This document shows, piece by piece, positions 11,561-22,682 of a DNA stretch of 64,000 bases (the stretch's first letter is position 1; every line of letters begins with the position of its first letter). A model generated the notes under the pieces. The model was not told where the DNA came from. It ran no database searches and saw only the letters and a program-made list of their open reading frames with translations. The stretch spans positions 2,480,001 to 2,544,000 of the forward strand of contig CM023540.1 of assembly GCA_013350335.1 (NCBI GenBank), read 5' to 3'. Origin of the DNA: Chimonanthus salicifolius (Eukaryota; Streptophyta; Magnoliopsida; Laurales; Calycanthaceae). Both the position numbers and the translations under genes were made by a program.

Positions 11561-12269
11561 CCTTGTTGACCATGGCTGACCATGTGGGCCCTCAAATGAG
11601 CTCAATGGTGAGTCAAATCAAGTTGAGTTGGATTGGAATGAGTTGCATTTAAATTAAATGGTTGGGTTGACTCAAGTGTAATAAATGTATGGTATTTAAT
11701 GTGGTGAGTTAAGCCATTGAGTTAGTTGAGTCAAAATGGAAATCAAAGGGGCTGTAAAATCAGTGAGTTAAAGGGAATATGACGAGGTGCCTTGGTCTCA
11801 AACAAACCAAAACAAGTCCCACACGTTGGGGACTTGTAATGGTAGTTTCCATGCTAAGTTTTAAATGGAAATGAATGGGAATTGGATGAGATACATGGGG
11901 AACTGAAAGGTTGCATTGGCTGGTGCCAATGGATGTCTTGGTTGTGCCAAGTGACCCTTTGGTTTAATCAAGAATTTATGAGGGAAATTGAGAGGTCATA
12001 GTGGCTGATTTACAAAAGAGGAAGACCACCCCATTTGGCCGATTTTCACACAAAGAAAATCCTAAGAATCCTCATCTCTCTCCCTCTCTCCAAACTCTTT
12101 CTCTTGGCCGAACCAGCAGTGGTGTTTTCACCAATTGATCAAGCATAAACCAGCAAAGGACGGGAGGCTAAGAAATATAGGAAGTAAAGAGCAAAGGCAA
12201 GAGGAAAAGATTGGAAAATTTGCTAAGTATTTCCATGGGTTTTTGTTTAATAAAATGGGATTAATGGAA

Positions 12270-13312
12270 CATGGTTTGGCCATGGGTTGGCCGAATATAC
12301 CAAGGGTATGAAGTATATAAATTGATGCTTAAAATATAGGAAACATGGATCATAGAGTTTGGCCACCTTGGCTGGCTGAACCCCATGAAATGTTATGATC
12401 ATGTGGATGGTTTTTGTAAGATAAAATCATGCAAATAAGGGACTGTTTTAGATGTTTAATTAGACTTATGATGCATGTTTTGAAAAGGTTTAAAACATGG
12501 ATTTGGATGTCATGAATGGCCGAATGCATCATGGGTCTAAACCTTGGGTATAAAATGATGAAATGGATCATTGGGTTCGGCCACCTTGGATGGCGAACCC
12601 CATGAAATGATGTTGGTATTTTGGTGGCTTTTGTAAGTTAAAACCATGCAAATGATGGACTGTTTTGGATGATTAAATTAGACATAAGATAAATGTTTAA
12701 GAGGTTCAAATCAAAGGCCATAGGGTTCGGCCAATGAGTATGGCCGAACCCCATGAAATGGTGTGATAATTTTATGGATAATGATGATGGTTTTGAGAGA
12801 TAAAAACCACACATTACTATGGAGTTTCTATGTGATTAAAATGCAGATATGGGTACTGTCTTGGGTCAGCCATTGGATGGCTGAATCATGTAGTTTCGTG
12901 GTAAAATGTAGAGCCTAATATGTATATAATTGCTGGAATTATTGTGTTAAGAGAATCATAGGGATGGGAACCCCATGGTCTATTTTGGTGGATAATTGGA
13001 TTATGGTAATGAATGGTATATGCTTATGATTTCGAAATCACATATGTCAACTATGGACTTAGTACTAAGGTGGTTTGGTGATGTACTTTGGTTTTTTAAA
13101 GGAAAATTAAGAAAAGTTCAAAGATGAAATGATCAAAAGAATGGACATATGAGCCAAAACTCAAGGTGGTAAGGTTCGGCCATGTAGTATGGCCGAACCT
13201 ACCAAGGTTTTATTTGGAGGTATGGTTTAAGTGTATGGTTGTAAGTATATGAAAGAGAGACCAAATTGTAAATAGGTGAGGTTTGGCCATGGGGTATGGC
13301 CGAACCCCACAT
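12270..13312. repeat. Hairpin array in LTR C
   Basis: GGTTCGGCCA/TGGCCGAACC units lie at about 12355, 12571, 12722, 13171 and 13278, with weaker ones near 12270 and 12880. Loops vary more (for example CCTTGG or ATGAGTA) than in LTR A, yet the arms stay paired. Confidence 0.85.
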
Positions 13313-13682
13313 GGTGCATTTTTGGGACTTAGACCATGTTGGAATTACATGGATGAATGTTTGATTTGCTGCTATGCAAATAAGGTATCGAGACTTGCGT
13401 GAACGGCGTACGAGTCGTGAACGGGTGACAATTAAGAAAGATCGGACGCTGAAGTGAATCTTCAGTAGGTTTCCTACCTACTTGTAACCACAATTATGAT
13501 TTGGTTTTATTATGTTTTTATGAGATATGTTGTATTTGATTTATGTTTCAAATGTGGTTTTGAATGATGAATTATGTATTTACAAATGACATACAATGCA
13601 TTGACATCTCATGCATGGCATGGGATGATGATTGTGGAACCCGGAACCCACACTCCGGTGATATGCTGTGATGCAACTGTGA

Positions 13683-13910
13683 AACCTCCTTAGGCGATGC
13701 AGGTCCCGCCAGCAGTAGTATCATGATGATGATAATACATTGGTCTCCTTAGGCGATGTAGGCCTCGCCAGGAGAAATGTATAATGACGAGAATCACATT
13801 GGTCTCCTTAGGCGATGAGGGTCCCGCCAGGAGAAATACTATGATGATGAGAGCCACATCGGCCTCCTTAGGCGATGCAGGTCCCGCCAGGAGGAATATC
13901 ATCACTATGA
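13683..13910 (+). repeat. LTR C minisatellite, 60-bp unit x4
   Basis: Four units each contain CTCCTTAGGCGATG and a CGCCAGGAG tail. CTCC..GGCG and CGCC..GGAG are complementary, so each unit folds as a hairpin. The sequence is unrelated to the minisatellite in the same slot of LTRs A, B and F. Confidence 0.85.
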
Positions 13911-14594
13911 AATAAAAGTGTATTGTGATTTACCTTGACGGTGAGAGTCTCGTCAAGTGATGGCTGTGTATATGCATGATGGGAGGGACTCATTACATGT
14001 GCATATTTACATAGCATTGATTTACCTGTTTTGATGACCACATATATTATGATATATGCATGTTTTTATATACTAACCATGTGGTAGCCCTAATCGAAAA
14101 TCCTACTGGGTGCATTGATCTAACGACCTAATTCTATCCATAGAGGATAATGCAGGAAATGGAAATGGGAAAGAGAAGGTCGTGGACCTGGAGGGGAGCA
14201 AAGCTTAAGCGCTTGATTGATATTTGAGATGTCTTTGTTATTGTCTTTTGAGTTATATTTCATGGACATGTAATAAGTTGATACTTTTGCTATGGTTTTT
14301 TTATAATATTGACAATGGATGTTTGGATTAAGATATTTAATAAATGAGACTTGTATTTGCTATCTAAACAGTTTATTTCCGCAATTGATTTAGTTTATTT
14401 CGCATCACATTGTTTAGTTCCATGTGTGGTTTGCCTTTCATGGGTTTAGTCCATGCACACATGGGTGACCAGTTAAGGGTCGGATTTAGGAGGTCCCAAC
14501 TTAGCTCGCGTCGTGACGCCGCCCGCTCTCGTCCGGTATTATTCTATTTAAAAAAAAATTAGACTCTGATTTCTCGGAGAGGGCGGGGCGTTAA

Positions 14595-14631
14595 CTTTCT
14601 TCTGGATGAATGGAGAAGAACAACTTGCCAT
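14595..14631 (-). pseudogene. EPRV: first twelve codons of an ORF2, cut by LTR C
   Basis: The minus-strand ATG at 14631 begins MASCSSPFIQKK and is lost at the LTR border. The TAG that ends ORF1 inside this overlap in other copies is TTG here. This ORF2 belongs to the same viral unit as the RT-RH just to its right. Confidence 0.8.
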
Positions 14632-15990
14632 TTTGTCTTCCCTGAAGAAATTCACTAGTAAAAAAATGAGGGAGAGAATTAGAATTTCCATTGATAAATT
14701 CAATCCTAAATTCAAATACAGATAATATGGCCTGCCATCTCGCAAATATTTCCTTTTCTAGAATTTCTTTTGCAGCCTTGGAACATTTACTCTGATGAGA
14801 AATTCCTTTTTTAATAAATCATGTTGGAATTTTGTTACACAAAGAACAATGGCAAGAACTTCCTTTTTTATGGTTGAATATTTCTTTTGAGCTTCATTCC
14901 AAAGACCAGAATTGAATCTTATTAATTCTTCTTTTGAATCTTTTTGTTATAAAAGGATTCCTCCATAATCAATATCTGAAGCATATGTTTGTACTATTTT
15001 GAAAGCTTCTGGATTAGATAAGCATCTGCAAGGAAGATTTTTAACTCTTTCTTTAATTTTTTTACGGTATTGGTATGATTTGAAGTCCATTCTTTAGGGT
15101 TTTTCTTTAATCTTTCTTGGAGGAGTTTTCTATCTTTTGCCAAGTCTTGAGAGAAGAAGGCTACATAATTTAAACGTCCAAGAAATCTTTGTAACATATT
15201 TTTGTCTTTGATTTCATCTGGGAATTTATCATCAAATTGAATTACTCTGTTGGTAGGAGTAATTTTTCTATCTTCAATTTCAAATCCTAGGAATCTGATT
15301 TTCTGTTGGAACAAGTTCATTTTCCTTTTGGACAAGACTAGACCATTTTCTTTTATAATTCTTTTGAATATATTCAAATGTTTCCAATGTTGATCCACTG
15401 ATTTTGAAAAGATAAGAATGTCATCAATGTAAACAATGGTAAACTGGGTGTAGGATGAAAAGATATTATTCATGATATTTTGAAATTTAGATGGGGCATT
15501 TTTTAATCCAAAGGGCATAACATTCCATTCATAATGTCCCATGGGGATTGCAAACGCAGTTTTATATCTATCTTCTTCTTTTATCAGAATTTGCCAAAAT
15601 CCTGATTTTAAGTTGAATTTTGAAAATTTTTGGCATTGCTTAGCCTGTTAAGCAAGTCTTACGTATTAGGCAGGGGATACCTAATAGATTGCAATACTTT
15701 GTTTAAAGGCTTGTAATTGATTACCAATCTTGGAACTCCTCTTTCGATTTACGCACCTTTTCAACATAGAATGTCGTGCAGCTCCAAGGGGATTTGCTTT
15801 TTCTGATCAATCCTTTTTTCACTAAATCATTTATTTCTTCTTGACAAAGCTTTAAGTGTCTTGCATCCATTTGTGATGGACGGGCTTTTGTAGGAATATC
15901 ATTTTCATCAAAAACCCTTTAATGTACGGTAGACTTACAATATGCCTTTTTCTATTCCAAAATGCAGAAGATAATTCAGAGCAACATTCA
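14618..15990 (-). pseudogene. EPRV E2: reverse transcriptase-RNase H
   Basis: Minus-strand ORF1 C-terminus. RT carries MGHYEWNVMPFGLKNAPSKF and VYIDDILIFSKS near 15420, so the catalytic box is kept. In RNase H the first catalytic aspartate is replaced: the copy reads QTYASDIDYGG near 14975 where E1, E3 and E4 have TDASDIGYGG. Frameshifts lie near 15060, 15180 and 15620. A 182-codon open piece covers the palm and thumb. It sits downstream of the protease region in the usual caulimovirid order. It is inactive, by both frame breaks and the RNase H change. Confidence 0.9.
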
Positions 15991-16146
15991 TCTTTAAATT
16001 GCTTTGTGAGATTTTCTATTTTTTCTTTAAACTCTTTTTTCTCTAAAATTTTTGTGATTTGGGCAATTTTTATTTCACTTTTTAACCATGTACATAATTT
16101 TCGTTGGTGGCTATGATTTGGTTTATCTTTCTGATTTTTGTTTCAC

Positions 16147-16520
16147 AGGGATCATCTATGAAATCAGATTTACATCTATCCCTTTGATATTTGTAGAGAT
16201 TCCCTTAGTGTTTACTGAAAAAGGTTGGATTAAAAGGATAAATGAGGATCCAAAGAGTACATCATTAACAATATCTTCTGAAATAATAAAGGGTGAAGTA
16301 ACACAAACTCCCTGGAAGCAAACATGAACATTTGGAATTTTTCTTTCTTTGGAAATACTTGTTCCATTGGCAGCAGTTAGAAATTTTTTTGACTCACTTG
16401 TAAATTCAATAGGAACAATTCCCAATCTAATGACATTTAAATCTACTCCAGTGTCAATAATGACGTTAGCAATTTTCTCAAAATTTTTTACTTTTATTTT
16501 CACCTGGACTCTCCACTGTT
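16147..16520 (-). pseudogene. EPRV E2: aspartic protease region
   Basis: Minus-strand frame with IIDTGVDLNVIRLGIVPIEF. The DTG triad lies at 16447-16455, followed by AANGTSIS and the hydrophobic IISEDIVNDVLFGSSFILL. This is the retropepsin-type domain that processes the polyprotein in caulimovirids. The residue after DTG is V here and A in E4 and E6. The glutamine codon that is a stop in E4 and E6 is intact here (VCFQGVCVTS). Frames break on both sides. Confidence 0.85.
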
Positions 16521-18489
16521 GATAGATGCATTTCGTAGGGATTACTCCAGTAGAGACTCTCCTAATTTCTCCTTTAATTCTTTGGACAATTTTTTCTTCA
16601 TTGTATTCTCCAAAAGCACCATCATTTTCTAGTAAGGTAACTCTCTCATCAAGCTCATTTTGCTTTTTGGTTAATTCTAATCTTAACTCTCTGATCTCTC
16701 TGTTTTGGTCATTTAATTCTCTTTGTAGATCTCCAAGAGTTAATGGTTTGTTTATAGTATGGATTTTTTAAGCTCTATCCATGAGGTCTATTAAGGAATA
16801 AGTTGGCGTATGAAATGTTTCTTTTGTTTTTTTTGGGTAATATGGAGATTCATCATTTTTGGGTTGTGAACTCTCTCCTTCTTTCCCTCCCAATTTTGAA
16901 ATTTGAGTTAAAAATTGAACCTTCTCTGGATCAGGGATATTATCAATCATTTCAAGGAGCAATTTTTGAGGGGCAGTAAGGACACGAATATGAATACCAA
17001 GATCCTCATCAGAGGATAATGACCATTCTCCCTTAGTACCATCATCATCAGAATTACATGTACATGCTTGAAATTGTTTAATGAGTTGAAGATGAGGAAC
17101 ATTTTCTTCAACACTGGATTCATCAGTTCATGAGCTAGACTCATGTTCTTCTTGAGAATTTAATTCAGAGTCTTCTCTATCAGAAATTTCTTCATCATCC
17201 TCTTTAGTAATTTTTCTAAGTTTTTTCTTAGGATATTTTTCCTTTTTGAAACATTTGTTTGAATAATGACCCTTTTTTCCACAAGTATAGCAAGTAGGTA
17301 GTTTTCCTGTTGGGCTTTCTCTTTTAGGATATTTTTTAGATTTTCTTTTGAATAAAGGAGTATCATAATTTTTCTTTGAGAATTGACTCTTGGATCTGCT
17401 ATGTTTGTATTTCTTCATCATTTTATTTCTTCTTTCAGGGATAAACCTAGAACGCGAAGGTTTTCTTTTTGAGTCTGGTGTTTGGTCTAAACCAAATTGG
17501 AAGTAGAAATCTCCTAATTCTCTATCTCCAGCGTATTTTCTCATTTTTTTCAGCCTGTTACTGATCTTTAAGTCAATACAGAGCTCGATGCCGACCTTAT
17601 TAATCCTTTGTATAATTCCTCTGAATGTCAGCATGCTGTAATTAATAGTACCATGCATTTCTTCTCTCAAGGAGTTACGCACCTTTTCAGCAAACAAGGG
17701 TGGTAATCCTGAAATGAACCTTTCTTTCCAAATATCAGAATTACAATCATTTAGTTGGTATACCTTTGATAAAAATACATCTTTATACCAATGAAATTCT
17801 CCTAAGGTTCTACATCTTAGACGATGTAATTGCTGCCGATTTTTCTCCTTAATTAGAGCAATTCCTCCAATGAATTCATTGAGGATGCATAAAAGTAGGA
17901 CACTGACACAATCAGATTGTGTTTCATAATTTTCAGGGATTTGACTAGTGCCTGCTTCAAGTTTGATATTGGGATCTACTAAATTTCCTGTGATTTTATC
18001 TCTGTAAATAATTCTTCCATATTCATCTAGTTTGACAGCATTTTCAATTTCAAGTCTTTGGGCTCCAGATAATCCATAATTCCACCATCTTCTTAACATC
18101 CCATTGAAAAAGGTAGTTATCATGAGAAAGATGTTTCTCGGAGTGTTTCCCCTAACTTCACAAGCATTAGAATATATCAGCATACTATGGACCATTTGGA
18201 TTATTTGATATTCGGTTAATCCATCTAAATTCCATTCATATAAGGAATTTCCCGAATATGATAGGTCCTGAGTATACGTATATGGGGCTTCTTCAAGTTG
18301 CAGATCTACAAGAGTTGGTTTGGAATAATAATTCTTTGTTGTAGGTAATTCTGCTTGGGGATTCCATTTCTTTAAGCGATTTATTAGCAAGTTTTCTGAC
18401 GCAGAGACTCTGAGGATGCTAAATCTTTTTCCCTGAACATTGAGACTTTCCATTCTAGTAGTTAATTCGTTTTGAATTTCATCTGTCAT
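16521..18489 (-). pseudogene. EPRV E2: capsid protein region with CCHC zinc knuckle
   Basis: A 453-codon minus-strand frame (17128-18489) holds the best capsid remnant of this copy. It shows WNYGLSGAQRLEIENA and FHWYKDVFLSKVYQLNDCNS, then a basic arm rich in RKPSRSRF and the zinc knuckle CYTCGKKGHYSNKCF at 17251-17292. A Glu/Asp/Ser-rich tail follows. A frame break near 17130 separates it from the coiled-coil-like linker (QRELNDQNREIRELRLELTK region, about 16620-16720). The capsid packages the DNA genome; the knuckle binds pregenomic RNA. Within ORF1 it lies between the movement protein and protease. Confidence 0.88.
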
Positions 18490-19305
18490 TTTAAATGGTC
18501 CTTCTTGTAAAAAAATCCTGATGGCAATTTTCTAGGAACATATATCGCATTTACAGGGATTTCTTCTGAACTTTCTTCTTTCCCTTTATTTAATTCTGGT
18601 TTTGTTCTAATTGTTCTTTCTATCCTATCCGTTTGTTCTCCAATGGTTAATAAGGATAGATTAGCGTAATTATTTTGTTCAATTATATCTCCAAGGCTCC
18701 TTGCTATGTCAATACCATTTATTTCGGTTTTTTATTCAAATATGGATCCATTTTTAATAGGCATAACAAAATTCTTGGTTTCTTTTGAGGCAGAAATATC
18801 AAGTTTCTTCCATGGTGGGTGAGATCTTTGAATCTCTTTTCCTTCAACGTCTTTCCATGTCATTGACGTTTTTCCTATAACTCTTATTTGTTTTGGGCTT
18901 TGGGTTTCTTCTTCTTTAACTTTCCCTTTTCTTAAAATATTCCATAAACCAATCAAAGAAAGGTATATTTCTTTCTTCCTCCTCCATTTGGTAATACCAT
19001 AGTTCTCTCATTTTTTCTTTTTCTTCTAAATTAAATTTCTTGAAGAACCAATCCTTTGAAGGGTGTTTTTTCAGATTTTCTCTTAAATATGGCTTGTCAA
19101 TTTTAAATTTTTTGACAAGTTCTTCCTCTGGCTTTTGGATACTTACCATTCTTATGACTCCATGGAGGAAATCATTCTCACTAAGGTTGTAGGTTCTTTC
19201 TGACGAGGTTCTTTTATACACAGGGTGTTCAATTCCACTTTCTTTATTTCTAAAAACCTTTTGATCCATTTCCTTTTTCGCACTACTTTCTTGATCATCA
19301 TCCAA
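18490..19305 (-). pseudogene. EPRV E2: movement protein-capsid linker
   Basis: Two frameshifted pieces (18732-18956 and 18916-19305) read HPVYKRTSSERTYNLSEND, NIPFFDWFMEYFKK and SHPPWKKLDISASKE. The stretch is conserved in E3, E4 and E6 and, diverged, in E7/E8. I recognise no domain in it. Its SERTYNxSEND wording marks viral lineage 1, versus SQKTYNxSESD in lineage 2. Confidence 0.75.
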
Positions 19306-20298
19306 CTTCTTCTAATTTAAAACTTTTTCTTCCTTCAGTGTACCAGCAAAGCTTCTCTTGGCTCATTCCATCTTTCTTCTAAAATTAACCTCAACATTTC
19401 CATTTGGTAATTTGACTGTGCTTTGCAAATCATCTGTTATTTCATTTACTCTTGGCGTAACATCTTCTATTTGCCAATTTCCTGGGAGAACAACTTCTTC
19501 CCAGCAAATAACTTTTGGGATAAACACATTATTATTAAAGTTTGTTTCCATAAGAACTGTGGTTTTTTCTTTATCAACTTTATCATTGTAGGCTATCATG
19601 GGAAAGACAGGGATCATGGATTTGTAGAACACACGATAGACTATAGCAAAAGGTTTACTTCTTGGACTCATTTTTAATCCTTTACTTTGGAATCCAATGG
19701 TTGCACAATCAAGGACATCGTCATCATGAGCATTGACTGTGATGTTTGGGAAACTAATTAAAATAAACAGGTCCATGACAGAGACTTGATTCGACCATAG
19801 CATAGAGAGAATCATCAAACTCATCATGTCTCTGATCCCGCACATAAGCACATACAGAAACATTTAATCCTAATAGGGACAATGGTTTGATTCCTACCTG
19901 AATTAATCCAATGTGTAGGTAGTTGTATTTGGTCCTGATTTGTTCAATAATTCTTCTTTCAAGGATTTTGATTGTTTGTTTTCCTCTAGAGAGGGAAATA
20001 GTTTTCTCAACAGTTTTAATGTGATAATCATTTTGTTCTTCAAATGTGCCATTACTATATATTTCTGTTACAGGCAAGGTTGGCATCTTCCAATTGGATA
20101 TGGCTTGGTCAGAGTTTTCATACACCTTTTCTTTAGAATTTTTTTATTTTCTGGATTTTCTTTAGCTATACTAGGATGGGGAAAACTAGATAGAGCAGAC
20201 TAGTAAGATGAAGAAGCTGAAGTAGACCTATCAGAAGGATGCTGAAATGATCTAAACCAATTTTTAAAAAGTTTTGTCTTTCTGTTAGAGTTATCCAT
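19306..20298 (-). pseudogene. EPRV E2: ORF1 start and movement protein
   Basis: ORF1 begins on the minus strand with the ATG at 20298 (MDNSNRKTKLFKNW), chosen because E3, E4 and E6 start at the same place after a long leader. The first part is Ser-rich. A frameshift near 20110 moves to the frame of YENSDQAISNWKMP, then GLNVSVCAYVRDQRHDEFD and HDDDVLDCATIGFQSKGL, which I read as the 30K-type cell-to-cell movement domain by position and composition. Another break follows near 19750. Movement proteins widen plasmodesmata; this copy cannot encode one. Confidence 0.8.
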
Positions 20299-20518
20299 TT
20301 TTGTAATATGACTGTGGACAATAGAGCACCAGTCAACATTTTACAGCCCTTAAAGCCTCTTCTCGGCACCAAGCGGGACTTACTACGCGATCAAACTCTA
20401 ATCCAACAATCAAACTATAAAAACAGGGAACAATAAAAGAAAATACAAAAGTTTTAAAGAGGATTGGATGGATCAACTCCAGATCACAGTTAATAGATAT
20501 AATTCACCTTGGAAAGAT

Positions 20519-20728
20519 TTAGACACGAGATAATAATTCTAATTCTTCATTCAAAAGGTTACAATATTCTTTTACACGATTACACAAGGATACTAACATA
20601 GATCTCCTAATAGTATGTATGCGGATAACAAGATATCTTCCTGCAGCTATATTTTCGTCTTTCATATCGTTGATGTCGTGGGTTATTTCTATGAGTGCAT
20701 ATTTGCAGGTGTTGTCGTATATGTTCAA
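20519..20728 (-). CDS. EPRV E2: small ORF B (69 codons), leader ORF
   Basis: Minus-strand frame MNIYDNTCKYALIEITHDIN to ELELLSRV, overlapping small ORF A in another frame. E6 has the same frame (54861-55052) and E4 keeps its end. It precedes ORF1 by about 220 nt. Nothing is recognised; it is Glu/Leu-rich at the C-terminus. E4 contains about 185 extra bases inside this region, so the open frame here may be a by-product of a deletion. It could be a virion-associated-type small protein or simply a leader uORF. Confidence 0.4.
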   Translation of the reverse strand: MNIYDNTCKYALIEITHDINDMKDENIAAGRYLVIRIHTIRRSMLVSLCNRVKEYCNLLNEELELLSRV

Positions 20729-20801
20729 GAAGGATTTCTATTTTTCTCAATGTTTGAACATCATCATAATACTTCTTAAGCAAAGCAAGACTATTAGACA
20801 T
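20607..20801 (-). CDS. EPRV E2: small ORF A (64 codons), leader ORF
   Basis: Minus-strand frame MSNSLALLKKYYDDVQTLRK, helical-looking and basic, starting two bases after a candidate 3' splice site. E6 (54788-54991) preserves the start and most of the frame; E4 has a stop after about 25 codons. It is the first ORF after the viral promoter and poly(A) signal. The start context and recurrence argue for a real viral ORF, but its second half overlaps ORF B and the region differs by a 185-bp deletion between copies. Function unknown. Confidence 0.45.
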   Translation of the reverse strand: MSNSLALLKKYYDDVQTLRKIEILLEHIRQHLQICTHRNNPRHQRYERRKYSCRKISCYPHTYY

Positions 20802-20804
20802 ATT

Positions 20805-20871
20805 CTATAAAAGAAACAACAACATAATAACAAACTTATATTATCAAACTCATAAAAGTTTTATTACTTAC
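20805..20871 (-). promoter_or_regulatory. EPRV E2: fused splice donor/poly(A) signal and candidate leader intron
   Basis: On the minus strand GTAAGT (20866-20871) runs directly into AATAAA (20860-20865). A T-rich tract ending TTTTATAG at 20805 follows, then the ATG of small ORF A. The donor, tract and acceptor fit a minimal plant intron (67 nt here). Splicing is inferred, not shown. Confidence 0.45.
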
Positions 20872-20983
20872 AGACTGAGTACAAGACTCCAAGCTTTAGC
20901 ACACTTCGGACTTACAAGCTCACACTTACAGCGTCCATATTTTGATTTCAAATGTCGATGATCTAAAATGAAAACACAGAGCT

Positions 20984-20993
20984 CCTTATAAAG
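20984..20993 (-). promoter_or_regulatory. EPRV E2: TATA box
   Basis: CTTTATAAGG on the minus strand, about 120 nt before the AATAAA. That spacing fits a caulimovirid pregenomic RNA promoter with a short terminal repeat. Identical in E3 and both E4 copies; altered in E6. Confidence 0.6.
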
Positions 20994-21347
20994 ATGGAGC
21001 AAGGGCACAATGGATAAACTCTCTTCTGACCAAGAGAGGACAACACACAAAGTAAAAGGACTTTTTGCAGACACAACCTTCCAAACCAACTTTACAAAAA
21101 GAGATTCCCCACTTGGAGACAGTAAAAAGATACAATAAGTGAAGCATCTTTTGACCAAATGGGATGCACACTAAAGACATCTGGCAGCATATCCCCACCC
21201 ACCAAAAAAGCAACACCATCTTTTTTGGCTAGATAATAAAGGTTTCTTTTGACTGGATGGGACACCAAAGACAAAACAACTTTAGTAACTTCTCATTCTA
21301 ATATGACATCTGGCAATATACCCCCACCAAAAGAGATAAGTCCAATG

Positions 21348-21359
21348 GCTCTGATACCA
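21348..21359 (-). other. EPRV E2: tRNA-Met primer-binding site
   Basis: TGGTATCAGAGC on the minus strand, a perfect match to the initiator tRNA-Met 3' end complement used by caulimovirids. It lies just after the ORF2 stop and about 355 nt upstream of the TATA box. Confidence 0.9.
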
Positions 21360-21379
21360 ACATTCAACAAGATCTCAAA

Positions 21380-22682
21380 TCAAATCTTCTTTTTCATCAA
21401 ATCTTTAGCTTTTGCAGAGTTCATGTGGAATAATTCAGCCAACCGAGACTCCTTTTTCCTTTGTCCTTGGCTGAGGAATACCAGAATTTTCCACCACGAA
21501 GGTACTCAGTAAATGATCTGTCGGGATTGACATGAGAGTCAGGGTCCCATCGAGGATGAAGGTTCTCAAGGGGCACACCTTCGTCATCAAGTTTTTCGTC
21601 AGGATCATGATTAGAATCCCAATCATGCTGATCACCTTTCCTTTTGGCAAATATTCTTCTAAAATCTGTTTAATCTTTTCTTTAAAATTAACAGATTCAA
21701 CAGACATATCCATAGGATCAGGGGATTTTTCACGAGCAATTTCTTTAGTAATTTTCTTGGCTAAGAGATCAGCCATGACTGTTTCATTCTCAAGAGTCTT
21801 TTCATCTAAAACAGGGTCATTAGTCTTTTCAGGAGGAGAGATTTGATTCAAAATTCTCTCATAAGTATCATTCTCGATTTTAGGCCACCATTTTTGGTAC
21901 ATAGTTTGAAAAAGACAAGTGTGACCATATAAATATTTTTCACCTCAAATTTCCATTGGAGAATGTATGGACTATGGAACTTCGCAAAGAAACAAAGAAC
22001 ATTAATCATATCACAAGAGACCTTTTCTTCAACTTGGCCAAATTTAATAAATGGATAACGAAAATTATCATGGAAGGATTTTCCGGAAAGCACCAAAATG
22101 AGACCACCAAGTGAAAAGAAACCAAGATGGGAAATTGCAGTGAATAGGAGTGACATCAGGACTTTCTTCTTTGAACCTGATAGACCATGAATGACTATAT
22201 TGACGATTTTGCCACATTAACGCAAATTTCCATGCGTCAATACAATCACAATAATTAAAGAACTCAGTCGAATTATAGAGCTGGATTGGTCTTGTCATGT
22301 AAAGAGGACCATCCCAATCTTCCTCATTGAGGATTTTAAGAATAATGAAGTTTGAATAGGTGATGATACCATTTGCATTTTTGTTGTGGAAGATGAGGAC
22401 GCTTTTCGTCTGATGTAAAATATTGAGATACCATTCATGGGTTTTTCTCTTGTCTAGGGAATAATAATGAAGTCTCTTTCCAAAGAGAAAATATACATTA
22501 TCTTCAACAGATCTTTCTTCCATAAGACAATCTGAAGTAACAAGAATTATGTTACAAGTGTAAAGATATAATTCTGATTGACTTGGGTTTTTTGTTGGAG
22601 TAAAACCCTCTTGGCTTTCTTCTTGTTCTGCCAATTTCTCCTTTCCTTTCTTCTGGATGAATGGAGAAGAACTACTTGCCAT
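21380..22682 (-). pseudogene. EPRV E2: ORF2, uncharacterised viral protein
   Basis: The ATG at 22682 (minus) overlaps the last codons of ORF1 by 11 nt. The protein starts MASSSSPFIQKKGKEK, continues through NVYFLFGKRLHYYS, a long aromatic region (WDGPLYMTRPIQLY, FTWWSHFGAF, LQWKFEVK) and an acidic tail with PDPMDMSVESVNFKEK, ending just before the primer site. Frameshifts lie near 22070, 21900 and 21470. Full length would be about 435-440 codons. I recognise no enzyme motif. By position it corresponds to the 3' ORF of florendovirus-type genomes, which is an inference. All long copies here conserve the same blocks. Confidence 0.8.

Larger units (their letters stand above)
11196..14594 (+). mobile_element. 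Tekay-type LTR C, lacks its first about 55 bases
   Basis: The LTR follows gag-pol in the same orientation. Comparison with the intact junction at 26779 shows that the polypurine tract and the LTR start (TGTAACACCCCG) are missing: the joint AAAATTTATTAATTATGATG fuses the end of pol to the LTR interior, apparently at AATTT microhomology. It then runs through a GGGTC-rich U3, the hairpin array, a 60-bp minisatellite and the U5 tail. It ends GGGCGGGGCGTTAA rather than ...GTTACA. Confidence 0.88.
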
